A DNA stretch of 64,000 bases from Bacteroidales bacterium (GCA_025355465.1 JANXZO010000002.1:32011-96010), one strand, 5' to 3'; positions 40,855 to 51,793 are shown, numbered from the stretch's first letter. Numbers and translations: made by a program. Notes: generated from the letters alone by a model not told the origin.

Positions 40855-42450
40855 TCAGGGAATGCTCCCTCCGGGGTTGTCGTGTGTTTCCAGCACCGAC
40901 CAGGAGGTCCCGTCCCAGATTTCTACTGTAAGGGTACTGATGTTTGTGGTATTGAAATTATCGAGATAAAAATCGTAGGAAAGTCTTAACCGGTGCGAGC
41001 GAACCCCGGTGATCGATTTACTGGTCAGCATTTGCGAACAGTTTGTGCATTGGGGTGCCCAACTGAACATGGCAGATGGCGCCGGATTCCCGATGCCGTT
41101 CGAGATTTGCCAGTTATTGCCACCGGTAACAACCCACTGGTTGGCAGCAAAACTTCCACTGGCCCAAGTCTCCTCAAACAACGTGGAATTACTGCGAGGC
41201 GCAGACCAGGTAACCCTGAGCGACTGGTCGTTGATAGAAAGGTGGGTGGGTGGAGGGGCGTCCGGCCCCTGCGTTGAAGTGATGTTGATCACCGTGTCAA
41301 TGTTGATGGAAACATTGAGTGTTATCAACGGGCAGCCAAATTTGGCTGTAGTGATCAGGTATTGCCCCTTCCACATGTTGGAAAAAATCACCGTTCCTGA
41401 GGTGTCAGTAATTCCATGATATACAGAGTCAGGATAGATAACATTCATCGCGGTGATCTGAGCGCTGTCAACACAAAGGTCGCACGGAGCGCTAAAATGC
41501 ACCGTTACATTGGCGGTCCAGCACTTGCCGATAGTATTGGTGAAGGTGGGTGCGGAAAGCGAGCCGTTGAAATATTCGGCCCGGATGGCCCAGCGATAGG
41601 GTCCGCAAAGCAACGACGGCCAGCTGTTGTCGGTATAGTTGAGTTGCGGTGTGATGCCGAGATATACCCAGGAGGCAAGGTTTGATTCCTGACCCTGAAG
41701 CAGCCTGTAAACGCGATAACCATTGATGGCATCCAGGTTGTTATTCCCGGTTATATTGTCCGCCGGGGGAAGTGGGCCACCCGGACCATTCATTGTGGCG
41801 CGCATCATGAAGTTCCCTGCAGCAGGTAACCATCCGCCGCCGTTGCTGACATCCTTCGAAAAACTTCGCAACTGTGGCGCGGTATTGTCAATGGCGATCC
41901 CGCAGGCATTGGGTGGAACCCCTCCCTGTTCCATCACGATGTAAAAGCTACCGGAGGGAATGGGAAAACTCATGGCAGGTAAACTAAAAAATCCCTGATA
42001 TAACGTGCTTCCGGGAGTAATGTCAAAGGTACCCAGCAAGGTGCCCGGCATCCCACCGGGACCATCATCATCCATCACCTTTACCTGGAAGGGTGTGAGG
42101 GGCAAGGTGGCGCCGGCGTAATTGACTGCGTCTCCCATATCCATCGAAACCCCTTTCAATGTTGCAGGATATCCGGCAGACGTAAATTTCAATGCGTTTT
42201 GATTCCCGGCATTGGCCCATACCGTAAAATCGTCCTGAATTCCGTCATCATAAAGGATCTCATAGTCCCCGGATGGCAGCGTCCAGGCGAGGGTTACCAC
42301 ATTTCCTCCCGAATTCAGCGTTGCCGTACCTTGTGCTGGCGGATTGGAAGCGGGCACCAGAAGAGCATTCTGAACCAGCGTGTTGCTGCAAACCACTGTA
42401 ACAGGACCAACGACTTTGATGTCAAATCCGGTCTTTGCCACAGTTATCAT
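40855..42450 (-). CDS. Surface protein fragment 2: first choice-of-anchor J domain
   Basis: 531 codons open from just after the frameshift to TGA 40854-40852. It contains fibronectin-like repeats (NLDAINGYRVYRLLQG) and a choice-of-anchor J / cleaved-adhesin domain (LFEETWASGSFAANQWVV to TLTVEIWDGTSW). It has no signal peptide or sorting signal of its own, so it is not expected to be exported. The next fragment continues in the same frame with TTKMLDLSSYTDKTFKIRFQ. Confidence 0.65.
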   Translation of the reverse strand: MITVAKTGFDIKVVGPVTVVCSNTLVQNALLVPASNPPAQGTATLNSGGNVVTLAWTLPSGDYEILYDDGIQDDFTVWANAGNQNALKFTSAGYPATLKGVSMDMGDAVNYAGATLPLTPFQVKVMDDDGPGGMPGTLLGTFDITPGSTLYQGFFSLPAMSFPIPSGSFYIVMEQGGVPPNACGIAIDNTAPQLRSFSKDVSNGGGWLPAAGNFMMRATMNGPGGPLPPADNITGNNNLDAINGYRVYRLLQGQESNLASWVYLGITPQLNYTDNSWPSLLCGPYRWAIRAEYFNGSLSAPTFTNTIGKCWTANVTVHFSAPCDLCVDSAQITAMNVIYPDSVYHGITDTSGTVIFSNMWKGQYLITTAKFGCPLITLNVSINIDTVINITSTQGPDAPPPTHLSINDQSLRVTWSAPRSNSTLFEETWASGSFAANQWVVTGGNNWQISNGIGNPAPSAMFSWAPQCTNCSQMLTSKSITGVRSHRLRLSYDFYLDNFNTTNISTLTVEIWDGTSWSVLETHDNPGGSIP

Positions 42451-42685
42451 AAAAGTTCCGCAGGGATAAACATTCAGTGTGTACTGCCCCCCCGGCCACA
42501 GTATAGGTTGTAGTCCCCGGGGAGGTGTTGAGGGTCACTTTGGCGCCAACAATGGGCGCTCCGCTCTCCGCATTGGTCACAACACCTGATAATGTACCTG
42601 TATTTTGTCCGTGGGACTGGAGTGCTGCAAGAAGAACGAACAACAATAGGAATGGTAACTTCCGGAATGAATGCGGAGAAAACAT
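42422..42685 (-). CDS. Surface protein fragment 1: signal peptide and carboxypeptidase-regulatory-like domain
   Basis: 87 residues: a signal peptide ending ALQSHGQ, then TLSGVVTNAESGAPIVGAKVTL, typical of a carboxypeptidase regulatory-like beta-sandwich. After TYTVAGG the frame is lost at a seven-base homopolymer; in the +1 frame the domain continues as QYTLNVYPCGTFMITVAKTGF. Confidence 0.65.
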   Translation of the reverse strand: MFSPHSFRKLPFLLLFVLLAALQSHGQNTGTLSGVVTNAESGAPIVGAKVTLNTSPGTTTYTVAGGAVHTECLSLRNFYDNCGKDRI

Positions 42686-42779
42686 ATGGAGGGAGAAATT
42701 GGTGTTGGCAAGGAGGCATGACGCTGTAAACTTGGAGTTACCAAATATACAAAATTGCAGAGGCTATTGCAACCCAAAT

Positions 42780-43112
42780 TTAGTGGACTGTGTCTTTGAT
42801 GGTAACCACCCTGATCAGTGAGGCCCACTCCTTTGTGCTCTCGGTATAGGCACGAAGGTAGACTTCGTATTTGCCCGGTTTCCGGTAAGTATGCATGGGT
42901 TCTTTCGCATAGGAGACAGAATCATCGCCAAATCGCCATTCCCATGAAAAAGAGTTGACGGAGGAGTTTGAAAACTGAACCACACAGGGAACGAAAAACT
43001 GGTTGGATCCCGAGTAGCTGAAATCGGCGATGGGAACAGGCTCATTTTTGTAGCACCCGCCGGAGACAAGCAGAAGAAGCAGGAAAATGAGGGAATATTT
43101 CCCGGAGTTCAT
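42780..43112 (-). CDS. PKD-domain lipoprotein
   Basis: 110 residues from ATG 43112. A lipoprotein signal ends LLLVSGGC, followed by one PKD beta-sandwich: PIADFSYSG, VVQFSNSSVNSFSWEWRFGDD, HTYRKPGKYEVYLRA. It is probably a surface or periplasmic adhesion module. It begins 16 bases after the stop of atpC on the same strand. Confidence 0.85.
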   Translation of the reverse strand: MNSGKYSLIFLLLLLVSGGCYKNEPVPIADFSYSGSNQFFVPCVVQFSNSSVNSFSWEWRFGDDSVSYAKEPMHTYRKPGKYEVYLRAYTESTKEWASLIRVVTIKDTVH

Positions 43113-43128
43113 GAATTGTGAATTAGTA

Positions 43129-43380
43129 CTATTCGGCCAGGACAAGGACCTTGTTGTTAAGTACCTCGATCACGCCACCTTTGATCTCGAAGAATATCTC
43201 CTCCTTCTCCCCTTTCCCGCCTTTATTGATCACCTTGATCTTTCCTTTCTTCAGCACGGAGATGAGTGGGGCATGGCGGTTTAAAACTTCAAAGGAGCCG
43301 TCGATACCGGGCAGTTGGATTAGCTGAACCTGGTCGCCGGTAAAAATGACATTGTCTGGTGTTATGATTTCAACGATCAT
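43129..43380 (-). CDS. atpC: ATP synthase F1 epsilon subunit
   Basis: 83 residues covering only the N-terminal beta-sandwich (IITPDNVIFTGDQVQLIQLPG, FEVLNRHAPLISVL). The C-terminal regulatory helices of longer epsilon subunits are absent, as in many Bacteroidota. It lies two bases downstream of atpD. Confidence 0.93.
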   Translation of the reverse strand: MIVEIITPDNVIFTGDQVQLIQLPGIDGSFEVLNRHAPLISVLKKGKIKVINKGGKGEKEEIFFEIKGGVIEVLNNKVLVLAE

Positions 43381-43382
43381 GA

Positions 43383-44900
<1,518 letters not shown>

Positions 44901-44942
44901 TCAAAATTTATGCAAAGATAAAATAACTAACGAATTAAAAGT

Positions 44943-44972
44943 TTTGCAGGTAAAATTTTTCCAGTAGTTTTG
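44943..44972 (+). promoter_or_regulatory. Promoter of the M23 peptidase gene (TTTG / TAGTTTTG)
   Basis: TTTG at 44943-44946, 18 bases, TAGTTTTG at 44965-44972; ATG at 45008. Confidence 0.6.
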
Positions 44973-45007
44973 CCGTTATTAACCTTTTACGACCTAACAA
45001 AGAATAG

Positions 45008-45871
45008 ATGAAGTTATTAAAATTGTGTGCATTGCTTCTTTTGTTGCTACCTTGCTCAACCATTGCCCAACGTAATATTGATGCCATTGTTGATACCGTT
45101 GAAACACCCAGCGGGCCTGCTATTCTTTATAAAAATTTCACCTGGGAATTTCTTGCTGACGAGCCGGTAATGATGAACCCGGAGGAGGATTCCACCGGGA
45201 TCTTCTCGGGACAATGGATCAACGATCAGATTTTTGCCTACCGTATTCCCCCCGATTCAATTCATGATACCGTGCTGATGCTCTCATCGCCGGAAAGAGA
45301 TTTTACGCTTCCGGTATATGGCAAGCTTTTCAGGGGATTTACCTATTCGCACAAAGGACTGGATATCAAACTTAGCAAGGGAGACTCGATCAAAGCGGCA
45401 TTCGACGGGGTGGTGCGGTATGCAAAATACAACCGGGGCGGATTTGGAAACCTGGTAATCATCAGGCATCGAAATGGTTTGGAAACCTATTATGCCCACA
45501 ATTCGAAAATGCTGGTCAGGGTTAACCAGGTTGTTAAATCGGGCGACTATATCTCTCTGGGAGGAAGTACGGGACGAAGCCGTGGGCCGCACCTCCATTT
45601 TGAGGTTCGCTATAAAGATATTCCGCTCGACCCGCTGCGGATGATTGACTTCGACAATAAAAAGCTGATTGCCAACTCCTTTCCTGTCACCAAACAGGTC
45701 TTTTACCCGAACGATTTTGTGGCCAATGCGATGTATCATAAAATCAAGAACGGGGATACAGTAGGTCGATTGGCCAAAAAGTATCACACAAGCGTAAAGG
45801 ATATCTGTGCCATGAACAAGATCAAACCTACCACAACCTTGCGGGTCGGACGATCAATTCGCGTCAGGTAA
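45008..45871 (+). CDS. M23 family metallopeptidase with C-terminal LysM domain
   Basis: 287 residues. A signal peptide ends at TIAQ. The M23 (LytM) catalytic zinc ligands are H-x3-D in YSHKGLDIKL and H-x-H in GPHLHFEVRY. A LysM peptidoglycan-binding domain (YHKIKNGDTVGRLAKKYHTSV) is at the C-terminus. It is a periplasmic peptidoglycan endopeptidase. It overlaps the convergent lspA by 18 bases. Confidence 0.93.
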   Translation: MKLLKLCALLLLLLPCSTIAQRNIDAIVDTVETPSGPAILYKNFTWEFLADEPVMMNPEEDSTGIFSGQWINDQIFAYRIPPDSIHDTVLMLSSPERDFTLPVYGKLFRGFTYSHKGLDIKLSKGDSIKAAFDGVVRYAKYNRGGFGNLVIIRHRNGLETYYAHNSKMLVRVNQVVKSGDYISLGGSTGRSRGPHLHFEVRYKDIPLDPLRMIDFDNKKLIANSFPVTKQVFYPNDFVANAMYHKIKNGDTVGRLAKKYHTSVKDICAMNKIKPTTTLRVGRSIRVR

Positions 45872-46480
45872 TGATTCCTTTTTCGGCGTGGGGAAGACCT
45901 TTTTCTGGAAGACGATGAGCATCAGAACCCCGGTAGTAATGGCCGAATCTGCAATGTTGAATACCGGACGAAAGAAGGTCAATTCTTCACCCCCCACCCA
46001 GGGAATCCATGAGGGGTAATTGCCTTCGATGATCGGAAAATAGAGCATATCTACTACTTTGCCATGCAAAAATGTCCCGTAACCGCCCTCTTTGGGGAAC
46101 AGGGTAGCCACCTGCATGAAGGTACTCTCATTAAAAATGAGACCATAAACGGCACTGTCGATGATGTTTCCCAGCGCACCGGCCATGATCAGGGAGATGC
46201 AGACAACAAGCAGGCCGTTTCCCGGATTCCGTGAAACCCGGTAGATCCAGAAACCGATAATGATCACTGCAACGATACGGAAAAGACTGAGCAACAACTT
46301 TCCATAATTTCCGCCCAGCTGCATCCCGAAAGCCATCCCTTCATTCTCGGTAAAATGGATATAAAACCAATGTCCGAAAATGGCATGGTTTTGCCCCATG
46401 TACATGTGGGTCTTCACCCAAAACTTGAGGACCTGATCAAGGATGAGGACAACCAGGACAATAATTGCCGCTTTTTTCAA
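45854..46480 (-). CDS. lspA: Lipoprotein signal peptidase (signal peptidase II)
   Basis: 208 residues with four membrane helices. The two catalytic Asp motifs are GALGNIIDSAVYG and FNIADSAITTGV. It cleaves prolipoprotein signal peptides before the lipidated Cys; the window encodes several lipoproteins. The insertions between helices are typical of Bacteroidota LspA. It is 23 bases after the DksA-like gene. Confidence 0.93.
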   Translation of the reverse strand: MKKAAIIVLVVLILDQVLKFWVKTHMYMGQNHAIFGHWFYIHFTENEGMAFGMQLGGNYGKLLLSLFRIVAVIIIGFWIYRVSRNPGNGLLVVCISLIMAGALGNIIDSAVYGLIFNESTFMQVATLFPKEGGYGTFLHGKVVDMLYFPIIEGNYPSWIPWVGGEELTFFRPVFNIADSAITTGVLMLIVFQKKVFPTPKKESLPDAN

Positions 46481-46503
46481 CCGTCGTAGCTATTTCAGGA
46501 TGG

Positions 46504-46944
46504 TTATTCCATGTCGGGATCAACCGCACGTGGAACCGGGGCAGCTGCCTGCACCCGTTTGGCTTCGATACTCAGGGTGGCATGGGGAACGATGCGCAGC
46601 CTGTCTTTGGGAATGAGTTTGCCGGTTACCCTGCAGATTCCATAGGTTTTATTTTCTATCCGGATGAGTGCGTTCTCAAGTGATTTGATGAATTTTTCCT
46701 GGCGTGCAGCAAATTTGCTATTCTCCTCCTTCGAAAAAACCTGGTAGCCCTCTTCCAGTACCTTGAATGTAGGGGAAGTATCATTTGTGTCGTGCTCATT
46801 CCCCGTGGTATAGGACTCAGTTAAAATCTGCAGATCGTTCCTGGCCTTATCAAGTTTCATTAAAATGATCTGTTTGAATTCTTCCAGTTCCTCATCAGTA
46901 TACCGGTTTTTTTCAATTACGGTGGTTCCAGCTGTTTTTTTCAT
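46504..46944 (-). CDS. TraR/DksA family regulator with degenerate zinc finger
   Basis: 146 residues. A coiled-coil N-terminal half (DEELEEFKQIILMKLDKARND) precedes the DksA-type domain. Where DksA has four zinc-binding Cys, this protein reads YGICRVTGKLIPKDRLRIVPHATLSIEAK, with only one Cys, so the zinc site is lost while the fold sequence is kept. It likely binds the RNA polymerase secondary channel. It is co-directional with lspA. Confidence 0.88.
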   Translation of the reverse strand: MKKTAGTTVIEKNRYTDEELEEFKQIILMKLDKARNDLQILTESYTTGNEHDTNDTSPTFKVLEEGYQVFSKEENSKFAARQEKFIKSLENALIRIENKTYGICRVTGKLIPKDRLRIVPHATLSIEAKRVQAAAPVPRAVDPDME

Positions 46945-47050
46945 TGCTGTAAGATTTAAAATTCAACAACTTAATCTACCTCTTAGTTTCCAAAATGCGG
47001 ATAAAATTTAAAAAAGAGACGACAGGAAATAGTTTCATGCCGCCTACCCA

Positions 47051-50000
47051 TTAATTGATCTTAAGAATCAGAATGTTCGTCGAGATCGTGTCGGTCAGTT
47101 CAATGGAATCCTTCTCAGTTTCATCAATCGCATCAACAACATCAAACGATTGAGCCAAAGTTTCCGAGCAAATATAGGAAATATTACGATTCACCGCCTC
47201 ATCTATCTCCGGCAGTGTCTGAAATTTAACTGAAATTTTATCGGTTACATCAAAGCCTTTATCCTTGCGAAGATTCTGAATCCGGTTGATCACCTCACGG
47301 GCAATGCCCTCCTGCCAGAGTTCCGGTGTGATGGTGATGTCAAGCGCCACTGTTAGTGCACCCTGGCTGGCGATCTGCCATCCGGGAATGTCCTCCGAAA
47401 GGATCTCCACATCATCAGCCATTACCTCGGCAGTGTGCCCTTCGACAAGCAGCGTAAACCTGCCCTCCTTTTCGAGCGTTGCAATCTCCGTTTGGGTAAG
47501 CGCCACCAGCTTTTCGGCCAGTTGTTTCATCAGTTTACCATACCGGGGACCGAGTTTTTTAAAGTCTGGCTTTACCTTTTTCACAAGGATGCCGGCAGTA
47601 TCGGTGATGTATTCCAGCGATTTCACATTGACTTCGGACAGGATCAGCTTTTTGACTGCATCAACCTGGTCACGAAGATGTTCACTCAGCAAAGGGATCA
47701 TGATTTTGTTGAGTGGCTGCCGAACCCGAAGGTTGGTTTTTTTACGGATGGAAAGGACCATCGAAGATATTTTCTGGGCCAGCTCCATCCGCTCCTCCAG
47801 GTCCTTGTCTATAACCTTGGGCTCGGCTTGCGGGAAATCGGCCAGGTGCACAGAATCGATGGTTTGCCGTCCGGTGACACTGTTGAGGTCGATGAACATG
47901 CGGTCGCAGAAGAAGGGGGCTATCGGGGCTGCCAGCTGGGCGATCACCTCAAGGCAACGGTAAAGTGTCTGGTAAGCAGAAATCTTGTCGGCTGAATAAT
48001 CGCCACGCCAGAACCTGCGCCGGCAAAGCCGAACGTACCAGTTGCTAAGATGCGCATCCACGAAGTCGGAAATTGCCCGTCCGGCCCGGGTGGGTTCGTA
48101 ATCACTGTAGGCATCATCTACAAACCGGATCAGGGAGTTCAGCTCAGACAAGATCCAACGGTCAATCTCAGGCCGCTCGTTAACAGGTATCTCCGGTTCG
48201 CTGTAAACGAACCCGTCAATGTTCGCATACAGTGAATAAAAAGCATAGGTATTGTAGAGCGTTCCGAAGAATTTACGTTGCACTTCGGCAATGCCTTCGT
48301 TATCGTATTTCAGGTTATCCCAGGGTTGTGAATTGGTGATCAGGTACCAGCGTGTGGCATCAGCTCCGTACTTGTTGATCGTTTCAAAAGGGTCAACTGC
48401 GTTACCCAGCCGTTTCGACATTTTGTTGCCGTTTTTGTCGAGGACCAGCCCGTTGGAAACACAGGTTTTAAAGGCCACACTGTCAAACAGCATGACACCG
48501 ATAGCATGGAGGGTGAAAAACCATCCGCGGGTCTGGTCTACCCCTTCAGCGATAAAATCGGCCGGAAAATAGCTCTCAAACTGACGCGTCTTTTCAAATG
48601 GATAATGGTACTGGGCATACGGCATGGCACCCGAGTCAAACCATACGTCAATCAGGTCGGGCTCACGGTACATGGGCTGGCCGTTGTCGGCAACCAGCAC
48701 GATGTCATCAACAAAAGGCCGGTGAAGGTCAAAACACTGATAATTTTCATGGGTCAGATCACCGGGGATAAAGGAGCCCAGCGGATTGGTTTTCATGACC
48801 CCGGCTGTGACCGATTTCTCTGTTTCTGCTTTTAGTTGTTCCATGGAACCGATACAGATCTCTCGTGAACCATCAGTGGTTCTCCAGATTGGTAGCGGTG
48901 TTCCCCAGAACCGGGAACGGGAAAGGTTCCAGTCGACCAGGTTCTCAAGCCAGTTTCCGAAGCGGCCGGTTCCAGTGGATTCGGGCTTCCAGTTGATCGT
49001 TTTGTTGCGTGCGATCATCTGCTCCTTGTGGGCAGTGGTGCGGATAAACCAGGAATCCAGGGGGTAATAAAGAATAGGCTTATCGGTGCGCCAGCAGTGA
49101 GGGTAGGAATGTTCGTATTTTTCCGATTTAAATGCTTTGTTTTCGTGTTTCAGTTTCACGATGATGTCAATGTCCACGGGCGGACACTCTCCCGAAAGAC
49201 AGTCTGCATCATACTCAACTTTCACATACCTGCCGGCAAATTCGCCCATCTGTTCTGTAAAACGGCCTTGCTTATCCACCAGTGTAAGCGATCCGAGGCC
49301 ATTTTGTTTTCCGACACGGAAGTCATCGGCACCAAAACTGGGGGCGATATGTACGATGCCGGTACCATCTTCAATCGTCACAAAATCACCCATCACCACG
49401 CGGAAAGGATCCCCTTCTTCAGGTTTGGCATAAGACAATAGCTGCTCATAACGGATCCCTTCAAACTCAGCGCCGCGGTATTCTCCAACAACCTGGAAAG
49501 GAATATGCTTATCGCCTTCGTGGTATTTCTCCAGCTCCAATTCCGCATTCTTCTCAGGGAAATATTGATGAAGAAGCTCTTTGGCCAGTACCACTGTTTG
49601 TTCGGTGTAGGTGTAGGGGTTGAAGGTTTTTACGAGAACATAAGATATGTCTTTGCCCATGGCCAGCCCTGTGTTCGATGGGAGGGTCCAGGGTGTGGTC
49701 GTCCAGGCCAGGATGTATAGTTCACCGAAAAGTTCTTTGTAAAGGAATTCTGATTTCGCATCACGGATCACCTTGAATTGAGCCACTACCGTATTGTCTT
49801 TCACCATTTTATAGGTACCTGGCTGATTGAGTTCATGGGTGCTCAGGCCGGTTCCCGCAGCCGGTGAGTAGGGTTGGATGGTGTAGCCCTTGTAGAGCAA
49901 TCCTTTGTTGTAGAGGGTTGCCAGCAGGTGCCAGATCGTTTCGATGTACTTGTTTTCGTAAGTGATATAAGGATCTTTAAGGTTGAGCCAATACCCCATC

Positions 50001-50416
50001 TGGGAGGTAAGTTCATCCCAAAGGTCTGTGTATTTCATGACCTCTCTGCGGCACTCTTTGTTGTAATCCTCAATGGAGATGGATTTGCCAATGTCCTCCT
50101 TCGTAATTCCCAGTTTTTTCTCCACGCCGATCTCGATTGGCAAACCATGGGTATCCCAGCCGGCTTTGCGGCTTACGTAAAAACCCTTCATGGTCTTGTA
50201 GCGGCAGAAGATATCCTTGATGGCACGGGCCATAACATGGTGTATGCCCGGAATGCCGTTGGCCGAGGGAGGTCCTTCGTAAAAAACAAAAGGTTCATGC
50301 CCTTCCGTATTTTTAAGGCTCGTTTCAAAAGTATTATGCTCCTCCCAATAGGATTGCATCTCTTTCCCGATCCGCGTAAGGTCGAGGAACTTGTATTCAG
50401 GATATCTCTTTTTCAT
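47051..50416 (-). CDS. ileS: Isoleucyl-tRNA synthetase
   Basis: About 1121 residues from ATG 50416 (MKKRYPEYKF); the longer open frame upstream overlaps a divergent gene. HIGH-type motif PGIHHVMAR, KMSKR in NKMSKRLGNA, the CP1 editing domain and an anticodon-binding C-terminus are present. It is of the long type (ileS2-like) common in Bacteroidota. Confidence 0.97.
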   Translation of the reverse strand: MKKRYPEYKFLDLTRIGKEMQSYWEEHNTFETSLKNTEGHEPFVFYEGPPSANGIPGIHHVMARAIKDIFCRYKTMKGFYVSRKAGWDTHGLPIEIGVEKKLGITKEDIGKSISIEDYNKECRREVMKYTDLWDELTSQMGYWLNLKDPYITYENKYIETIWHLLATLYNKGLLYKGYTIQPYSPAAGTGLSTHELNQPGTYKMVKDNTVVAQFKVIRDAKSEFLYKELFGELYILAWTTTPWTLPSNTGLAMGKDISYVLVKTFNPYTYTEQTVVLAKELLHQYFPEKNAELELEKYHEGDKHIPFQVVGEYRGAEFEGIRYEQLLSYAKPEEGDPFRVVMGDFVTIEDGTGIVHIAPSFGADDFRVGKQNGLGSLTLVDKQGRFTEQMGEFAGRYVKVEYDADCLSGECPPVDIDIIVKLKHENKAFKSEKYEHSYPHCWRTDKPILYYPLDSWFIRTTAHKEQMIARNKTINWKPESTGTGRFGNWLENLVDWNLSRSRFWGTPLPIWRTTDGSREICIGSMEQLKAETEKSVTAGVMKTNPLGSFIPGDLTHENYQCFDLHRPFVDDIVLVADNGQPMYREPDLIDVWFDSGAMPYAQYHYPFEKTRQFESYFPADFIAEGVDQTRGWFFTLHAIGVMLFDSVAFKTCVSNGLVLDKNGNKMSKRLGNAVDPFETINKYGADATRWYLITNSQPWDNLKYDNEGIAEVQRKFFGTLYNTYAFYSLYANIDGFVYSEPEIPVNERPEIDRWILSELNSLIRFVDDAYSDYEPTRAGRAISDFVDAHLSNWYVRLCRRRFWRGDYSADKISAYQTLYRCLEVIAQLAAPIAPFFCDRMFIDLNSVTGRQTIDSVHLADFPQAEPKVIDKDLEERMELAQKISSMVLSIRKKTNLRVRQPLNKIMIPLLSEHLRDQVDAVKKLILSEVNVKSLEYITDTAGILVKKVKPDFKKLGPRYGKLMKQLAEKLVALTQTEIATLEKEGRFTLLVEGHTAEVMADDVEILSEDIPGWQIASQGALTVALDITITPELWQEGIAREVINRIQNLRKDKGFDVTDKISVKFQTLPEIDEAVNRNISYICSETLAQSFDVVDAIDETEKDSIELTDTISTNILILKIN

Positions 50417-50433
50417 TTTTCTAAAAAGGCGTG

Positions 50434-50465
50434 CAAAATTACGAAAAATTCTTTTAACCAGCAAT
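50434..50465 (-). promoter_or_regulatory. Promoter of ileS (ATTG / TAATTTTG)
   Basis: On the minus strand, ATTG (50465-50462), 20 bases, TAATTTTG (50441-50434), 18 bases before the ATG. Confidence 0.55.
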
Positions 50466-50474
50466 ATAGCCCGA

Positions 50475-50504
50475 TTTGAATTGTTTTTCTCTTTCCTATC
50501 TTTG
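50475..50504 (+). promoter_or_regulatory. Promoter of the nitroreductase gene (TTTG / TATCTTTG)
   Basis: TTTG at 50475-50478, 18 bases, TATCTTTG at 50497-50504, 20 bases before the GTG start. It is divergent from the ileS promoter. Confidence 0.75.
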
Positions 50505-50524
50505 CGGATTAAACCATCTCTGCC

Positions 50525-51058
50525 GTGACCGAAAAACGCTCCATCATCCTCGAAAATATCCATTCCCGTAAAAGTGTACGCAGGTTTACCGGCCAACCGG
50601 TTCCAAAGGAGAGCCTTTTGGTGCTGCTCAAAGCGGCCATGGCAGCTCCTTCGGCACGCAACAGGCAACCGTGGGCTTTTATCGTGGTAACGGAAAGGAA
50701 CCTGCTGGATGAGCTGGCAGACGGACTCCCCCATACAAAAATGCTTTACAAGGCAGGCGCTGCCATTGTAGTTTGCGGGGATACGACCATTGGACTTCAG
50801 GAGGGAGCTATCGACCTCTGGTACCAGGATGCAGCTGCGGCATCACAAAACATCTTGCTTGCGGCCGAAGCAATGGGACTGGGTGCCGTTTGGAGTGCCC
50901 TCTATCCATATGCCGAAAGAGTAGGACATGCAAGAAAAATTCTGACTTTGCCCGATTATGTGTCACTGTTTAATATTATCCCTATCGGACATCCCACGGG
51001 AGAGGATCTCCCCAAGGAGAAATTTAAACCGGAACGGATTCACTGGGAAAGGTGGTGA
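50525..51058 (+). CDS. Nitroreductase family protein
   Basis: 177 residues from GTG 50525. FMN-binding signature RKSVRRFTGQPVP at the start, APSARNRQPWAFIVV, and GLGAVWSALYPY near the C-terminus. It is an NAD(P)H-dependent flavin reductase of the short nitroreductase group; the substrate is not inferable. Confidence 0.93.
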   Translation: MTEKRSIILENIHSRKSVRRFTGQPVPKESLLVLLKAAMAAPSARNRQPWAFIVVTERNLLDELADGLPHTKMLYKAGAAIVVCGDTTIGLQEGAIDLWYQDAAAASQNILLAAEAMGLGAVWSALYPYAERVGHARKILTLPDYVSLFNIIPIGHPTGEDLPKEKFKPERIHWERW

Positions 51059-51262
51059 TCAGACATTCGGATCTTCAGGGATAATGATCCAGGCGATAAT
51101 GTAGGCGAGAAACCCGACACCGGCAGCAAAGAACGCTGCAACCCAGCCAACACGTATAAGTACGGGGTCTACATTGAAATAATTTCCGATACCGGCACAC
51201 ACACCGCCAAGGATACGGTCTTTTTTGGAACGGTAAATCCGCTTAATCTCTGAACTTGTCAT
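51059..51262 (-). CDS. PspC domain membrane protein
   Basis: 67 residues: KRIYRSKKDRILGGVCAGIG followed by a transmembrane helix ending AWIIIPE, the complete PspC domain. Such small proteins are linked to envelope stress. Its stop is directly after the convergent nitroreductase stop. Confidence 0.92.
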   Translation of the reverse strand: MTSSEIKRIYRSKKDRILGGVCAGIGNYFNVDPVLIRVGWVAAFFAAGVGFLAYIIAWIIIPEDPNV

Positions 51263-51393
51263 GGCTGAAATGTTTGGGGATTAGATGCAGCTTATTTTTC
51301 AAAGTTACAAAATTAAATGGTGAGCCCGCAAAATGTCAAAGCGGTGAATGAATATCTTTGCCTTCCATTTTACTATTAAACAGATCTGTTCTT

Positions 51394-51726
51394 ATGGAAT
51401 TTCTTCAGAAACTCGATGGCAATGTGATTGTGTGCGATGCCAACGCCATTGTAATTTACATGAATGACCGGGCCATTGCCAACTATGCGAAAGAAGGCGG
51501 GGCAGCACTTATAGGCAAAAACCTGATGGATTGCCATGGAGAAGCATCTCGCCGGAAGATCATCGAGATCATGGAAACGCATCAGAAAAATGTCTATACA
51601 ATTGAAAAGCGCGGGAAGAAAAAGATCATTTACCAGACCCCCTGGATGGAGGGTGAGCGGTTTATGGGCATTGTGGAATTTTCTTTTGAAATCCCGTTTG
51701 ACATGCCACATTACATCAGGGAATAA
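51394..51726 (+). CDS. Single PAS domain protein
   Basis: About 110 residues from ATG 51394, a lone PAS fold: DGNVIVCDANAIVIYMNDRAI, IGKNLMDCHGEASRRKIIEIM. There is no output domain, so it may sense a ligand and act through a partner. A TATCTTTG element lies at 51353-51360. Confidence 0.85.
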   Translation: MEFLQKLDGNVIVCDANAIVIYMNDRAIANYAKEGGAALIGKNLMDCHGEASRRKIIEIMETHQKNVYTIEKRGKKKIIYQTPWMEGERFMGIVEFSFEIPFDMPHYIRE

Positions 51727-51793
51727 CGGTTCGATGTGAGGATTTTTGTACTTTTGCAGAAATTCTGACTCCTTGAAACCCACGAAATTTCTG

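Larger units (their letters stand above)
38692..42685 (-). pseudogene. Large T9SS-type surface protein gene with one frameshift and four in-frame stops
   Basis: Read continuously, this gene would encode about 1330 residues: signal peptide; carboxypeptidase-regulatory-like domain; first choice-of-anchor J (cleaved-adhesin) domain; fibronectin-like linkers; second choice-of-anchor J domain; and a C-terminal T9SS type A sorting domain. It is interrupted by a frameshift at a C7 run (42489-42495) and by TGA (40852-40854), TAA (40618-40620), TAG (39532-39534) and TAA (39262-39264). All four stops are in one frame and homology continues straight across each. Confidence 0.8.
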
